Shown piece by piece: positions 33,046 through 39,934 of a stretch of DNA of 41,946 nucleotides; position 1 is the first letter of the stretch; each line of letters starts with the position of its first letter. A program made the position numbers and the translations under genes. The DNA is from a virus. The stretch is taken from the IMG/VR virus record IMGVR_UViG_3300027973_000090, positions 1 to 41,946 of that record; one strand, given 5' to 3'. The notes under the pieces were generated by a model. That model had not been told where the DNA came from, made no database searches, and saw nothing but the letters and a program-made list of their open reading frames with translations.

Positions 33046-35280
33046 TTATATTTTTTGGTAAACAGCATATTCCAATTTTCGGAATAATGCTTTAAAATCC
33101 TTTCTTCGCATGCTTGTTTCAAACTTTTGCGGCGGTAAATTTAGCCGTTTACAAACCTCTACGGCGTCAGATCTTTTAAATGTTTCCGGCAAAGATTGAT
33201 AAAGTAATTCAAGTGCAGCAGGCAATCCCGTTTCAACTTCTTCAGAAAGTTTTGCTATAATATTTATAGTTGATTTAGCAAAGTATTTATATAAAATATG
33301 GGCATCTTCAACTATTTTTTTGGTAATTACCGGTTTTTTTGGGTTATGTATAATTGAAAGAAGTTGCACCAACCTGGGGAAGTATGCCGACATCTTAGCT
33401 TCAGTACCGATAATATACTGCTCAGTCTTGCTTAATATGCGCTTGTTAGCGTCCTTTAAGTTTTCCTTATAAAAGTACCGGTAAGCCTGCTTTGCGTCAT
33501 TTTCAATAGGTATTTCAATCTGCTGAATATCTCCATTATTATACAGTTGGCCTTGCTGATATAGTATTGATAATAAATCTACCCACTGACTACACATTTC
33601 TTTGTTTTTGGCAAATGGATCTATTTCAGTATTTAATTCGATATAATCAGTTTCAACCATAATAAACCGGCTGGCAAAACCGCTGCTAAGCCGGTCAGAA
33701 GTAAATATATTTCCTAACCTTGATGGCTGCGTTCCCATCATCAGGTTAATATTTAAGTTTGGTACTACCCTTTCTTTATCCCTATCTGCCCGTATCTGAG
33801 TAAACCGGCCCCCACTAAAGCACTGCGTAAAGAAACTGATTGAATCATTAGTACCTTTAAAGGAACCGGCGTTGAATATTGTTTCAGCTTCGTCATGGTA
33901 AACACCTATCCCATTTGGCTGATCCATTGATAAAGCTACATAACCCTCAGTGGTGCCATCAACCGCAAACGGAATAAACCTGCGGGGCTTCTTTTCATTT
34001 GACTTATCGTTATCCGACCGCCTTGCCTCGTATTCTTTTAATGCTGCACTGTAGTTTTTATCAGCGTTTTCCTGTAATGCTTTTAATGGTGTTTCACACA
34101 TTGACTTAAAAGCCGGTGTTTTACCAACAGATACTGGCGCAATAAGTAAGCAGAATAAAATGTTTTTAGCATCCCCGTTAAACTCACTTGTATAATGAGT
34201 CCCGGCCATGCTGCTAACTGTCCATAAAGCTGATACCGCCAAAAACTCAGGTGCTAAACTACGGGCCTGTGATACCTCTAAAATAGAATTTCTGATTGCT
34301 GCTGGGAATACATCAATAGGGAAATCACCTTTATAGGCTTCCGTCTGATTAATTATCAATCCTTCGCTGTCAGCAATAATTTGCATTTGCTCAAAGGTAG
34401 CTTTCCAATCCCGATTATTTTTATAGAAAAGTACAAATGATGGCGGTAAACACCACACCGGGTATTCATGTTTATTATGCCAGTTTGGGAAATCATGCAG
34501 GCTGGCAGAAAATATCATTACTCTTTTGGTATGAAAATAAACCTTGGCACTGATGGCTGATGATTCGCTGCCATTACGACTGAAAGCCACAAACTTATCT
34601 TTTGCGCTGTATTTGTAATTTGGCAATGGAACTAAAGAAATATCCTTTAAAATTTGCAGCCATGTATCCTCATTTATTTTACTGTCAAATTCGGCACAAA
34701 ATTTTTCCATACCTACAGGATATGAAACGGCCTTTAAATTCGGATCATATTTTGGTTTATACTCATTAAAATATTGTGATGTTTCAATAAGGTAGGCAAA
34801 TTCGTTATCAGTTAATGGCTGCAAATCTTCCATTGACCCACTTACTTCTGAATACCCAGGCGTTGGATATGTATAAACTAATGGCCCACCTGCATAAAGG
34901 GCTATTACTTCAGCACCTAAATCACTATCTGCTAAAGATAATTTATTAAGTTCTTTATTGTAGTGCATCCAAACGTGGTAACCATCATTCCGAGTTTTTT
35001 CGATGTAAAGTTTTGGTAATACATCCGGCATTTGATTCGCAACAATATTGAACCATTTAAAATACAGATTTTTATCCTTAGTATTTTTAATGTCAAAATC
35101 TAAACAATGTACCGGCGAAGTGGTTTTAATCATGATGGCATTATGCTTTGCATAAAAATCCAATGACTTGCCATCACCCCAAAACCGATGCGATAACGGT
35201 TTTTTATTTTCAATATCCCATTCAATTGGTATTACAGATAGTCCGATTTCTTTGTAAGAATCGTAATAATTTTTAACCAT
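33046..35280 (-). CDS. Primase / helicase (DUF3987-type)
   Basis: A 744-residue replication protein. The N-terminal 200 residues resemble an archaeo-eukaryotic primase (prim-pol) domain with a DFDIK acidic motif. The C-terminal half is a DUF3987-like helicase with a Walker A loop APVSVGKTPAF and a Walker B region GVYHDEAETIF, followed by MMGTQPSRLG and an SSGFASRF arginine segment. It would prime and unwind phage DNA. No phage DNA polymerase gene was found, so it probably uses the host enzyme. The start at 35280 is preferred to one 9 bp upstream that overlaps the previous stop. Confidence 0.85.
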   Translation of the reverse strand: MVKNYYDSYKEIGLSVIPIEWDIENKKPLSHRFWGDGKSLDFYAKHNAIMIKTTSPVHCLDFDIKNTKDKNLYFKWFNIVANQMPDVLPKLYIEKTRNDGYHVWMHYNKELNKLSLADSDLGAEVIALYAGGPLVYTYPTPGYSEVSGSMEDLQPLTDNEFAYLIETSQYFNEYKPKYDPNLKAVSYPVGMEKFCAEFDSKINEDTWLQILKDISLVPLPNYKYSAKDKFVAFSRNGSESSAISAKVYFHTKRVMIFSASLHDFPNWHNKHEYPVWCLPPSFVLFYKNNRDWKATFEQMQIIADSEGLIINQTEAYKGDFPIDVFPAAIRNSILEVSQARSLAPEFLAVSALWTVSSMAGTHYTSEFNGDAKNILFCLLIAPVSVGKTPAFKSMCETPLKALQENADKNYSAALKEYEARRSDNDKSNEKKPRRFIPFAVDGTTEGYVALSMDQPNGIGVYHDEAETIFNAGSFKGTNDSISFFTQCFSGGRFTQIRADRDKERVVPNLNINLMMGTQPSRLGNIFTSDRLSSGFASRFIMVETDYIELNTEIDPFAKNKEMCSQWVDLLSILYQQGQLYNNGDIQQIEIPIENDAKQAYRYFYKENLKDANKRILSKTEQYIIGTEAKMSAYFPRLVQLLSIIHNPKKPVITKKIVEDAHILYKYFAKSTINIIAKLSEEVETGLPAALELLYQSLPETFKRSDAVEVCKRLNLPPQKFETSMRRKDFKALFRKLEYAVYQKI

Positions 35281-35282
35281 AA

Positions 35283-35480
35283 TTACCATTTAAATTTTTC
35301 TGTTAAAGTTCTTATTATCTGATCTCCTTGCTCATAGTTATCAGCAATTCCGACAAGCTCAAACTGATTGATACTTTTTAAAAGTATTGACTTTATGTTG
35401 CCATTAATGTAATCAGCTAATGTTTCAATATGAAAGCATTTTTGTTGAGGAGAGTAAAGCACCGCAGTTTTATTACGCAT
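35283..35480 (-). CDS. Small protein after the leader terminator
   Basis: A 65-residue protein of unknown family: MRNKTAVLYSPQQKC, a middle helix and a C-terminal EQGDQIIRTL segment. The ATG at 35480 sits directly after a terminator U tract. An in-frame reading starts 37 codons upstream but would run through the hairpin, so it is rejected. It ends 2 bp before the helicase start, suggesting co-expression. Confidence 0.6.
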   Translation of the reverse strand: MRNKTAVLYSPQQKCFHIETLADYINGNIKSILLKSINQFELVGIADNYEQGDQIIRTLTEKFKW

Positions 35481-35523
35481 AAAATAAAAAAGGGCCTTGC
35501 AAGTAGTGCTGCAAAACCCTTTT
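35481..35523 (-). terminator. Strong terminator hairpin upstream of a start codon
   Basis: On the minus strand AAAAGGGTTTTGCA pairs with TGCAAGGCCCTTTT (14 bp including two G-U pairs) around an 8-nt loop and is followed by TTATTTT. The ATG of the next gene comes directly after. It is either an attenuator of that gene or the 3' end of a small RNA. Confidence 0.8.
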
Positions 35524-35585
35524 AAAACGTGAATATTAATCACTTCTCCCGCACTACCAAGTGAAGCAATTGTACTACAAATATA
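35481..35585 (-). promoter_or_regulatory. Leader with promoter-like site and loop-complementary terminator (leader A)
   Basis: On the minus strand TATATTTG (35585-35578) matches the -7 consensus. The leader forms hairpin 1 (TCACTT/AAGTGA, 35564-35540) with GTAGTGC in its loop (35557-35551). It then forms a terminator hairpin whose loop is GCACTACT (35509-35502), complementary to hairpin 1 over 7 nt. The RNA would be about 90 nt, ending at the ATG at 35480. No -33 TTTG at a good spacing was seen. Confidence 0.65.
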
Positions 35586-35587
35586 CA

Positions 35588-35710
35588 TCATCTTGCCAAA
35601 TAATCATGCCACGCCTGTTTCTTTTTTATCTTAGCAATTTTGGCTTTCAGCTTTGGTTTACCGTGTGCTCTGGCTGTTAGTGCGAGCAGGAGTTTGGTTT
35701 GTTTGGTCAT
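35588..35710 (-). CDS. Small basic protein (40 residues)
   Basis: An open frame from ATG (overlapping the nuclease stop as ATGA) to TGA: MTKQTKLLLALTARAHGK, then a lysine-rich helix KAKIAKIKKKQAW and HDYLAR. The start overlap and operon position support it. No family is recognised. Its 3' end abuts the leader A promoter site. Confidence 0.55.
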   Translation of the reverse strand: MTKQTKLLLALTARAHGKPKLKAKIAKIKKKQAWHDYLAR

Positions 35711-36273
35711 AGTAAAAGTATTCGATTAAACTCATCCCAAAAGAAATCTAAATTGCCAACGGTAACGACAGAATGTAATACTCCTACACGTTGCATTTTG
35801 TTGGCATACTTTGATTGAGATTTTAATATTTTGTCTTTGTTTTTAATTTCAATCTTCCATCCTGCAGGCAATGATTGTGATGATATTTTAATTTCACAAT
35901 GAATATCGGTACTGCCATTGGTACCGCCGGAGTGCCTGTATTTCTGTTTACCCTTATCGTCCAATACTGGCTTACCATCCTTAAACATTGGCACTCCCAT
36001 ACTGTTAACCCTTTCGGCGTGATGCCCTAAATTATTAAGCACATCTTCAATGTACCTTGTAATGCCATTGGTAGTGGTAATATCTGGCATAGCCTTATCT
36101 GCATAATGCCCGTCATTTGTTGCATTTGGGTATTCCCTGGAATACATTACTTTCCTTGCATCCATGTATAACACTTTCAAATCATACCTCGATATAATAA
36201 CTGGCTTCGCATTCACCTTACGTGGTTGCCTCAGCGGTGGCAGTTCATCTCGGAAATCGTTAAAAACAGTCAT
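35707..36273 (-). CDS. PD-(D/E)XK nuclease-like protein (VRR-NUC-like)
   Basis: A 188-residue protein. The region GTNGSTDIHCEIK followed by WKIEIKNKDKILKSQSKY has the order of acidic residue, E-x-K and a glutamine-containing helix found in VRR-NUC and other PD-(D/E)XK nucleases, then a C-terminal VTVGNLDFFW segment. It would cut or resolve DNA during replication. It overlaps the previous gene by 14 bp and the next by 4 bp. Confidence 0.7.
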   Translation of the reverse strand: MTVFNDFRDELPPLRQPRKVNAKPVIISRYDLKVLYMDARKVMYSREYPNATNDGHYADKAMPDITTTNGITRYIEDVLNNLGHHAERVNSMGVPMFKDGKPVLDDKGKQKYRHSGGTNGSTDIHCEIKISSQSLPAGWKIEIKNKDKILKSQSKYANKMQRVGVLHSVVTVGNLDFFWDEFNRILLL

Positions 36274-36478
36274 ACCAGTTAAAGGGTTTAGTTAATGAAA
36301 TTGGTTTATCTCTTATCATGCGATTTCGGCCTTTATGTAATCCTAATACATTACGATTTTGATACACTTTATTTTTAGTAGTTTTCAAAATTACTGCAAT
36401 TTTAGCATCACTTAATTTAAGCCAACTATCTTTTATGAACTGCTGATCTGATTCTGGTAGTGTTGGATGGTGTTGCAT
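36260..36478 (-). CDS. Small helix-turn-helix-like protein
   Basis: A 72-residue protein. DQQFIKDSWLKLSDAKIAVI followed by TKNKVYQNRNVLGL looks like a Myb/HTH-type DNA-binding helix set. It lies 7 bp after an intergenic hairpin and is translated with the nuclease. A regulatory or terminase-like accessory role is possible, but the family is not firmly recognised. Confidence 0.55.
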   Translation of the reverse strand: MQHHPTLPESDQQFIKDSWLKLSDAKIAVILKTTKNKVYQNRNVLGLHKGRNRMIRDKPISLTKPFNWYDCF

Positions 36479-36487
36479 AATATTTAA

Positions 36488-36508
36488 CCCCGTCCATTAC
36501 GAACGGGG
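36488..36508 (-). terminator. Intergenic hairpin after the SSB-like gene
   Basis: CCCCGT and ACGGGG form a 6-bp stem with a 9-nt loop. The minus-strand continuation TTAAATATT is only weakly U-rich and leads straight to the next ATG. It resembles the hairpin after the capsid gene in both stem and distance to the start. Confidence 0.55.
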
Positions 36509-36515
36509 TGAGTGA

Positions 36516-36806
36516 TTAAAATGGAAGATCATTTATTTCTTCTGCTGCCTTCGCCGCCGGTAAACTTCCAGTTGTTTCTGCAGGCTTCCACGTATCAACA
36601 CTCGCATACAGATTGCCATCCTTAGACTTTAATAATTGTAAGCGTAATTGTTTTTTGCCGTTGTATTCGGTCATTAATTCCGGCTTATCGATGCAGAATG
36701 CCTGCAGGTCATCCAGTGTGATGACTAAAGCACCTATAACAAAATCCGGCTGTGTGGGTTTCTTATTAAAGAACCGTAGCCCCTGTGGTAGTATTTGGTC
36801 TGCCAT
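36516..36806 (-). CDS. SSB-like protein with acidic C-terminal tip
   Basis: A 96-residue protein: an N-terminal MADQILPQGLRFF, a PDFVIGALVI strand, and a GKKQLRLQLLKS / YASVDTWKP strand pair. It ends in EEINDLPF, very like the DDDLPF tip of single-stranded DNA-binding proteins that recruits partner enzymes. It is shorter than classic SSB, so an SSB-like or recombination-mediator role is likely. The neighbouring Sak4-like ATPase gene supports a recombination function. Confidence 0.7.
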   Translation of the reverse strand: MADQILPQGLRFFNKKPTQPDFVIGALVITLDDLQAFCIDKPELMTEYNGKKQLRLQLLKSKDGNLYASVDTWKPAETTGSLPAAKAAEEINDLPF

Positions 36807-36827
36807 ATATTCTATGCCGTAAAGTGG

Positions 36828-36995
36828 CTAACTGTTTACTGAATTAAGTTGTGTGTCAATTACATTATGAGCAGCTTTAATGCTATTAAGTGCCATACAT
36901 GAACCTGTAATATTGTAATACGTTGTATGTCCTTGCCCGGCGGTCAATAAGCATATTTCATATCCTTTGTATGTTTCTATAATTTTCCGGCGCAT
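36828..36995 (-). CDS. Small protein (55 residues)
   Basis: An open frame from ATG to TAG: MRRKIIETYKGYEICLL, then HTTYYNITGSCMALNSIKAA. A short beta-hairpin plus helix is likely. Similar small proteins of unknown function are frequent in Bacteroidota phages (recollection). It fills the gap between the Sak4-like and SSB-like genes. Confidence 0.55.
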   Translation of the reverse strand: MRRKIIETYKGYEICLLTAGQGHTTYYNITGSCMALNSIKAAHNVIDTQLNSVNS

Positions 36996-37042
36996 AAATT
37001 AAATTACCCGGATATACCGCCGGGCCGGTTCAATCACTGCGA

Positions 37043-37909
37043 TTATGAGGTTGGTTTTTCGGCGATGATAACATTATACCTTGCCTTGCCTGCTTCAGTA
37101 AATGATGGATCAGAAACGATGTATGCCGGTAGTGATGCTTTTAAAGCGGTGAGGTCTGATATTAACTTACACTTTGAAATTGATTTTATAGCAGCTTTTA
37201 ATTCCTTTTCTCTTTCAGCAGCTACATCAATACCTTCATCACACCACTGTTTAATTAACTTACCGGTTTCTTCTGTAATAATAAATGCGGGCTTATCAGC
37301 AAACAATCCAGTACGATCCTTTGACGCAGTGCAATTATGCCTTTCATCCAAATTAAAATTAAGGGTTAATTCGTATTCAAATCCTTCCCTTGTAACCTCT
37401 TTTAATCCAGCTTTAGTAACGGTTGTTTTACCGTTATTATCTTTATTCATTTCATAATCCTGCTTACGACGAACAGTAGTAATAACATGGCATTTACTTT
37501 GTAGAATAGCATCAATAAACGCCTGATGGCGTGGGGTAATCTTTGCCCAATTAGTAAAACTATTTCCGGTCATACCATTGGAAATATCAATAATACCACC
37601 TCTACCATCCCACTCGTGGGTAATGCTATCAATAATGATAACTCCCATTCCTGCATCTTCACAGGTTTTAATAGCCTGTATGTATTTTTCAGGCGTATAA
37701 TCAGCAGCCAATTCAAGTGTATTGAATGGACCCATATCGCTGTATAATGATGCTGAGTTGTTTTCAGTATCAATAACCGCAACTTTTTCCCAGTCATCGC
37801 ATAAACCTTTTGCCAATAATAATGCACCTTTTGTTTTACCTCCGCCTGCAACAGCAGATAATCCGAGCCGTAGCTTTACTTTTTTTCGTGTTGCTTTTTG
37901 TAATTGCAT
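37043..37909 (-). CDS. Sak4-like RecA-fold recombination ATPase
   Basis: A 288-residue ATPase of the phage AAA_24/Sak4 type. The Walker A loop AVAGGGKTK (Lys25) is followed by AVIDTENNSASLYSD and Walker B IIIDSITHEWDG (Asp94), then TPRHQAFIDAILQS and VTTVRRKQDYE. Sak4 proteins assist single-strand annealing with SSB. The adjacent SSB-like gene fits. The ATG at 37909 (MQLQKATR) is used instead of a start 18 codons upstream, which would run into the terminator-like hairpin. Confidence 0.8.
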   Translation of the reverse strand: MQLQKATRKKVKLRLGLSAVAGGGKTKGALLLAKGLCDDWEKVAVIDTENNSASLYSDMGPFNTLELAADYTPEKYIQAIKTCEDAGMGVIIIDSITHEWDGRGGIIDISNGMTGNSFTNWAKITPRHQAFIDAILQSKCHVITTVRRKQDYEMNKDNNGKTTVTKAGLKEVTREGFEYELTLNFNLDERHNCTASKDRTGLFADKPAFIITEETGKLIKQWCDEGIDVAAEREKELKAAIKSISKCKLISDLTALKASLPAYIVSDPSFTEAGKARYNVIIAEKPTS

Positions 37910-37930
37910 AATATTTATTTTTAGTGATTG

Positions 37931-37970
37931 AAAAAAAATTAAAGGCTCCTGATGTAGAAACACCTAAGCC
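37931..37970 (-). terminator. Terminator-like hairpin before the Sak4-like gene
   Basis: On the minus strand GGCT...AGCC closes an inner GGTGT/ACATC stem (one G-U pair) with a UUCU loop, followed by TTTAATTTTTTTT. A candidate TATTTTAG -7 site lies upstream. It may attenuate the downstream recombination genes, as the two leader terminators do. Confidence 0.6.
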
Positions 37971-37985
37971 GTGTTACCCCTCATG

Positions 37986-38117
37986 CTAAAATATGAGTGC
38001 TGCCACTGCTATGGCAATAATAAGATACCATTCAAATCTACCGGCCTGGGTATCGCAGTCTGCAAATACTTTTTTGGTCAGTTGGTATAATGGGTGGTAG
38101 TGTTTTTTATTTTTCAT
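37986..38117 (-). CDS. Small membrane protein (43 residues)
   Basis: An open frame ATG to TAG whose start overlaps the previous stop (ATGA): a charged, His-rich N-terminus MKNKKHYHPLYQL, a CDTQAGRFEW middle and a hydrophobic C-terminal helix YLIIAIAVAALIF. It probably sits in the inner membrane. No family is known. Confidence 0.55.
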   Translation of the reverse strand: MKNKKHYHPLYQLTKKVFADCDTQAGRFEWYLIIAIAVAALIF

Positions 38118-38332
38118 TTTACCGGTTTTATATTAACTAAACTTGTGTCTTTAGTAACTCTGATGTACTGCGATCCTTTAAACTTGGGGCATGTATATCC
38201 TCTCCGTTGCAGTTGCTTGAATGTGTACCATCCGTTGTGCAGTGTACGCTTCTGTTGCCCCAATGCTGCAACTGATAATATAAGTGCCATCATTACGAGG
38301 GCAGCGATGATTATTGGTTTAATGTTGTTCAT
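38114..38332 (-). CDS. Small protein with N-terminal signal/anchor helix
   Basis: A 72-residue protein. Residues 5-25 are hydrophobic (IIIAALVMMALILSVAALG), then a basic exported domain containing YTFKQLQRRGYTCPKFKG. The ATG at 38332 is preferred to a TTG 3 codons upstream. It overlaps its neighbours at both ends. The function is unknown; a membrane or periplasmic role in the infected cell is likely. Confidence 0.55.
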   Translation of the reverse strand: MNNIKPIIIAALVMMALILSVAALGQQKRTLHNGWYTFKQLQRRGYTCPKFKGSQYIRVTKDTSLVNIKPVK

Positions 38333-38867
38333 TGTGTTCAATTATTAGTTCAATCCATTTCTTAGCTGTATCAAAAGCCATTAATCGGAGATTGCTTTTT
38401 AGGCTGCCATTATTAGGAAATTCATTGTCGTTATTCCAAAAGTCTTCTCCCCACTCTTTAAGGCTACGATCAAAACAACCCATTTTAATACGTGGTTCAT
38501 TATCTTCTGTAATATATGGCATTACAACATATAGGTATAATCCGGTAAATACTATTGCGGATTGTATCTTTACACCTTGCAGGTAAGCACCTCGCAGGTC
38601 AGCACCTTGCAGGTAAGCACCTCGCAGGTCAGCACCTTGCAGGTCAGCACCTCGCAGGTCAGCACCTCGCAGGTCAGCACCTTGCAGGTCAGCACCTCGC
38701 AGGTAAGCACCTTGCAGTTCAGCACCTTGCAGGTCAGCACCTTGCAGGTCAGCACCTTGCTTTACTGCCTCTAATAATGTTTCTTGTATAGTATTATCTT
38801 CTTTTTCATATTCAAAAATAATACTTCCGGTAAATCTGTTTTTAATTTGCAACTTAATTTTAGTCAT
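38319..38867 (-). CDS. Pentapeptide-repeat protein
   Basis: A 182-residue protein. An N-terminal beta part (IKLQIKNRFTGSIIFEYE) is followed by about 13 copies of ADLQG/ADLRG-type pentapeptides (about residues 42-110), forming a right-handed quadrilateral helix. The C-terminal domain has MGCFDRSLKEWGEDFW. Similar proteins with this C-terminus occur in phages and prophages. Some pentapeptide proteins mimic DNA and protect gyrase, but this is not shown here. It starts at ATG 38867. Confidence 0.8.
   Translation of the reverse strand: MTKIKLQIKNRFTGSIIFEYEKEDNTIQETLLEAVKQGADLQGADLQGAELQGAYLRGADLQGADLRGADLRGADLQGADLRGAYLQGADLRGAYLQGVKIQSAIVFTGLYLYVVMPYITEDNEPRIKMGCFDRSLKEWGEDFWNNDNEFPNNGSLKSNLRLMAFDTAKKWIELIIEHNEQH
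38571..38765. repeat. Tandem 15-bp repeats encoding pentapeptides
   Basis: About 13 copies of a 15-bp unit, mostly AGGTCAGCACCTTGC or AGGTCAGCACCTCGC, with AGGTAAGCACC variants. The near-identity at DNA level suggests recent copy-number change by slippage or recombination. Confidence 0.9.
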
Positions 38868-38877
38868 GATATATTTT

Positions 38878-39063
38878 TTATTCGTTATTAAATTCTCTAT
38901 CATCATCAAATCTACTACCGTAACATTTCGGCTCTGATTCCGGTTGGCATACTGCAACTATTGGTGATTGCTTATCTACAGGATAGAATGATTTATAGTT
39001 GCCGGTAATCATAATGTTCGGTTCCAGTTGCTGCTCGATGTAGAATTGTTCGGATGGTGTCAT
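38878..39063 (-). CDS. Small acidic protein of unknown function
   Basis: A 61-residue protein (MTPSEQFYIEQQLEPNI and a C-terminal SRFDDDREFNNE). The ATG at 39063 overlaps the previous stop as ATGA and is preferred to an ATG 6 bp upstream. Four bases separate it from the pentapeptide reading. No family is recognised. Confidence 0.55.
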   Translation of the reverse strand: MTPSEQFYIEQQLEPNIMITGNYKSFYPVDKQSPIVAVCQPESEPKCYGSRFDDDREFNNE

Positions 39064-39320
39064 TTCCAATAATTTAAAATATCATCAGTTAATTTAATCC
39101 CGATCATGTCGGCAATAGCGTTGTAATTATCGATTGCCATTCCCTGCATGGTGGTAATAATATCCACATAAGGAGTACCGTTATTGATTGCGCCTTTAAT
39201 ACATAGCGCAACCATATTTTCATTGCCTGCCAGTTTTAATTCTACGTCCTGCATAATACGCATGGCCTGTAATGCTCCGGCGGTTCGGTTGTTGAATACG
39301 GCGTTTAATACTTTGGTCAT
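39060..39320 (-). CDS. Small helical protein of unknown function
   Basis: An 86-residue protein starting MTKVLNAVFNNRTAG, helical and with no membrane segment. The ATG at 39320 is preferred; the frame is open upstream but the residues become basic and unusual. It overlaps the next gene by 4 bp. The function is unknown. Confidence 0.55.
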   Translation of the reverse strand: MTKVLNAVFNNRTAGALQAMRIMQDVELKLAGNENMVALCIKGAINNGTPYVDIITTMQGMAIDNYNAIADMIGIKLTDDILNYWK

Positions 39321-39393
39321 TTTAGTAGGTTGAGTGGGTGAAAAAATTAACCGCTTACGTCCAGTTAGTCGGTTTTGAACTTTCAAAACAAAA

Positions 39394-39690
39394 CTATTTT
39401 ATGATTGTAATAATTTTAATAAAGTTTCCTGTTAAGCCTCCACGTGGTGAGTCATTGCCAGGTTCAAATTTTACCTTTAAAAAAGTAAGAATATTGCAGC
39501 AATCTCTTGTATAATCTAAATTGCTTGTAAACCTACCACTACCTGAAGTGTGTACGGTCCTGATAATATTGCCAGTAATTTTGTAGCTCTTATTTTCGCC
39601 TGTGGCTAAGTCTTTAGCAACTTGATAAGCGATTGAAGTTTTTGAACCTGTAAATTTTGTAAGTCTTTTTGCGATTGTTGAACGTGTCAT
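39394..39690 (-). CDS. Small protein under a strong promoter
   Basis: A 98-residue basic protein (MTRSTIAKRLTKFTG, DLATGENKSYKITG). Its family is not recognised. The promoter directly upstream is the best in the window, so this gene is probably expressed early and strongly. It ends in TAG. Confidence 0.6.
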   Translation of the reverse strand: MTRSTIAKRLTKFTGSKTSIAYQVAKDLATGENKSYKITGNIIRTVHTSGSGRFTSNLDYTRDCCNILTFLKVKFEPGNDSPRGGLTGNFIKIITIIK

Positions 39691-39729
39691 TTTTGAAAGT
39701 TTTTAACCGGCTACCTGCCGATTGTTTCA

Positions 39730-39760
39730 CAAAGATAGTAAGTAAAACGGTTTTACCAAA
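39730..39760 (-). promoter_or_regulatory. Near-perfect Bacteroidota promoter with operator palindrome in the spacer
   Basis: On the minus strand the -33 TTTG (39760-39757) and -7 TATCTTTG (39737-39730) are separated by exactly 19 bp, matching the Bacteroidota consensus TTTG-N19-TAnnTTTG. The spacer is largely filled by the palindrome GTAAAACCGTTTTAC (39756-39742). The same 7-bp core recurs in the repeat array near 32.8 kb. It drives the gene at 39394-39690 and what follows. Confidence 0.8.
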
Positions 39761-39934
39761 CTATTTTGCAACTTTTTTTGAAAGTTTTTTTAATTCTTTA
39801 CTAACTAATTGATTTTCAATCAAAACATTTTTTATAAATTCTGAACTGGACGCACACCCATTATTTGCGGCAGCAATCCTTATGGCCTGTTTTAGTTCTT
39901 TAGTTCCTTTAAAGTTAATTATCGGTTGTATCAT
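39761..39934 (-). CDS. Small ribbon-helix-helix-like protein
   Basis: A 57-residue protein: IINFKGTKELKQAIRIAAAN, then SSSEFIKNVLIEN and a lysine-rich end. An initial strand and two helices fit the RHH/CopG-type family of DNA-binding repressors. It starts in an ATGA overlap with the Mom-like gene and stops (TAG) right next to the operator palindrome. It is a natural candidate regulator of that promoter (inference). Confidence 0.7.
   Translation of the reverse strand: MIQPIINFKGTKELKQAIRIAAANNGCASSSEFIKNVLIENQLVSKELKKLSKKVAK

Noticed and set aside
35283-35591. Longer N-terminus for the 65-residue protein
   Set aside because: The additional 37 codons consist of the leader A hairpins, whose pairing explains the sequence better than coding.
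38571-38765. Possible CRISPR array
   Set aside because: The 15-bp units are contiguous with no spacers and code for ADLxG pentapeptides.
38555-38791. Plus-strand repetitive frames over the pentapeptide repeats
   Set aside because: They are antisense to the strongly supported pentapeptide gene; the 15-bp repeat keeps several frames open by chance.
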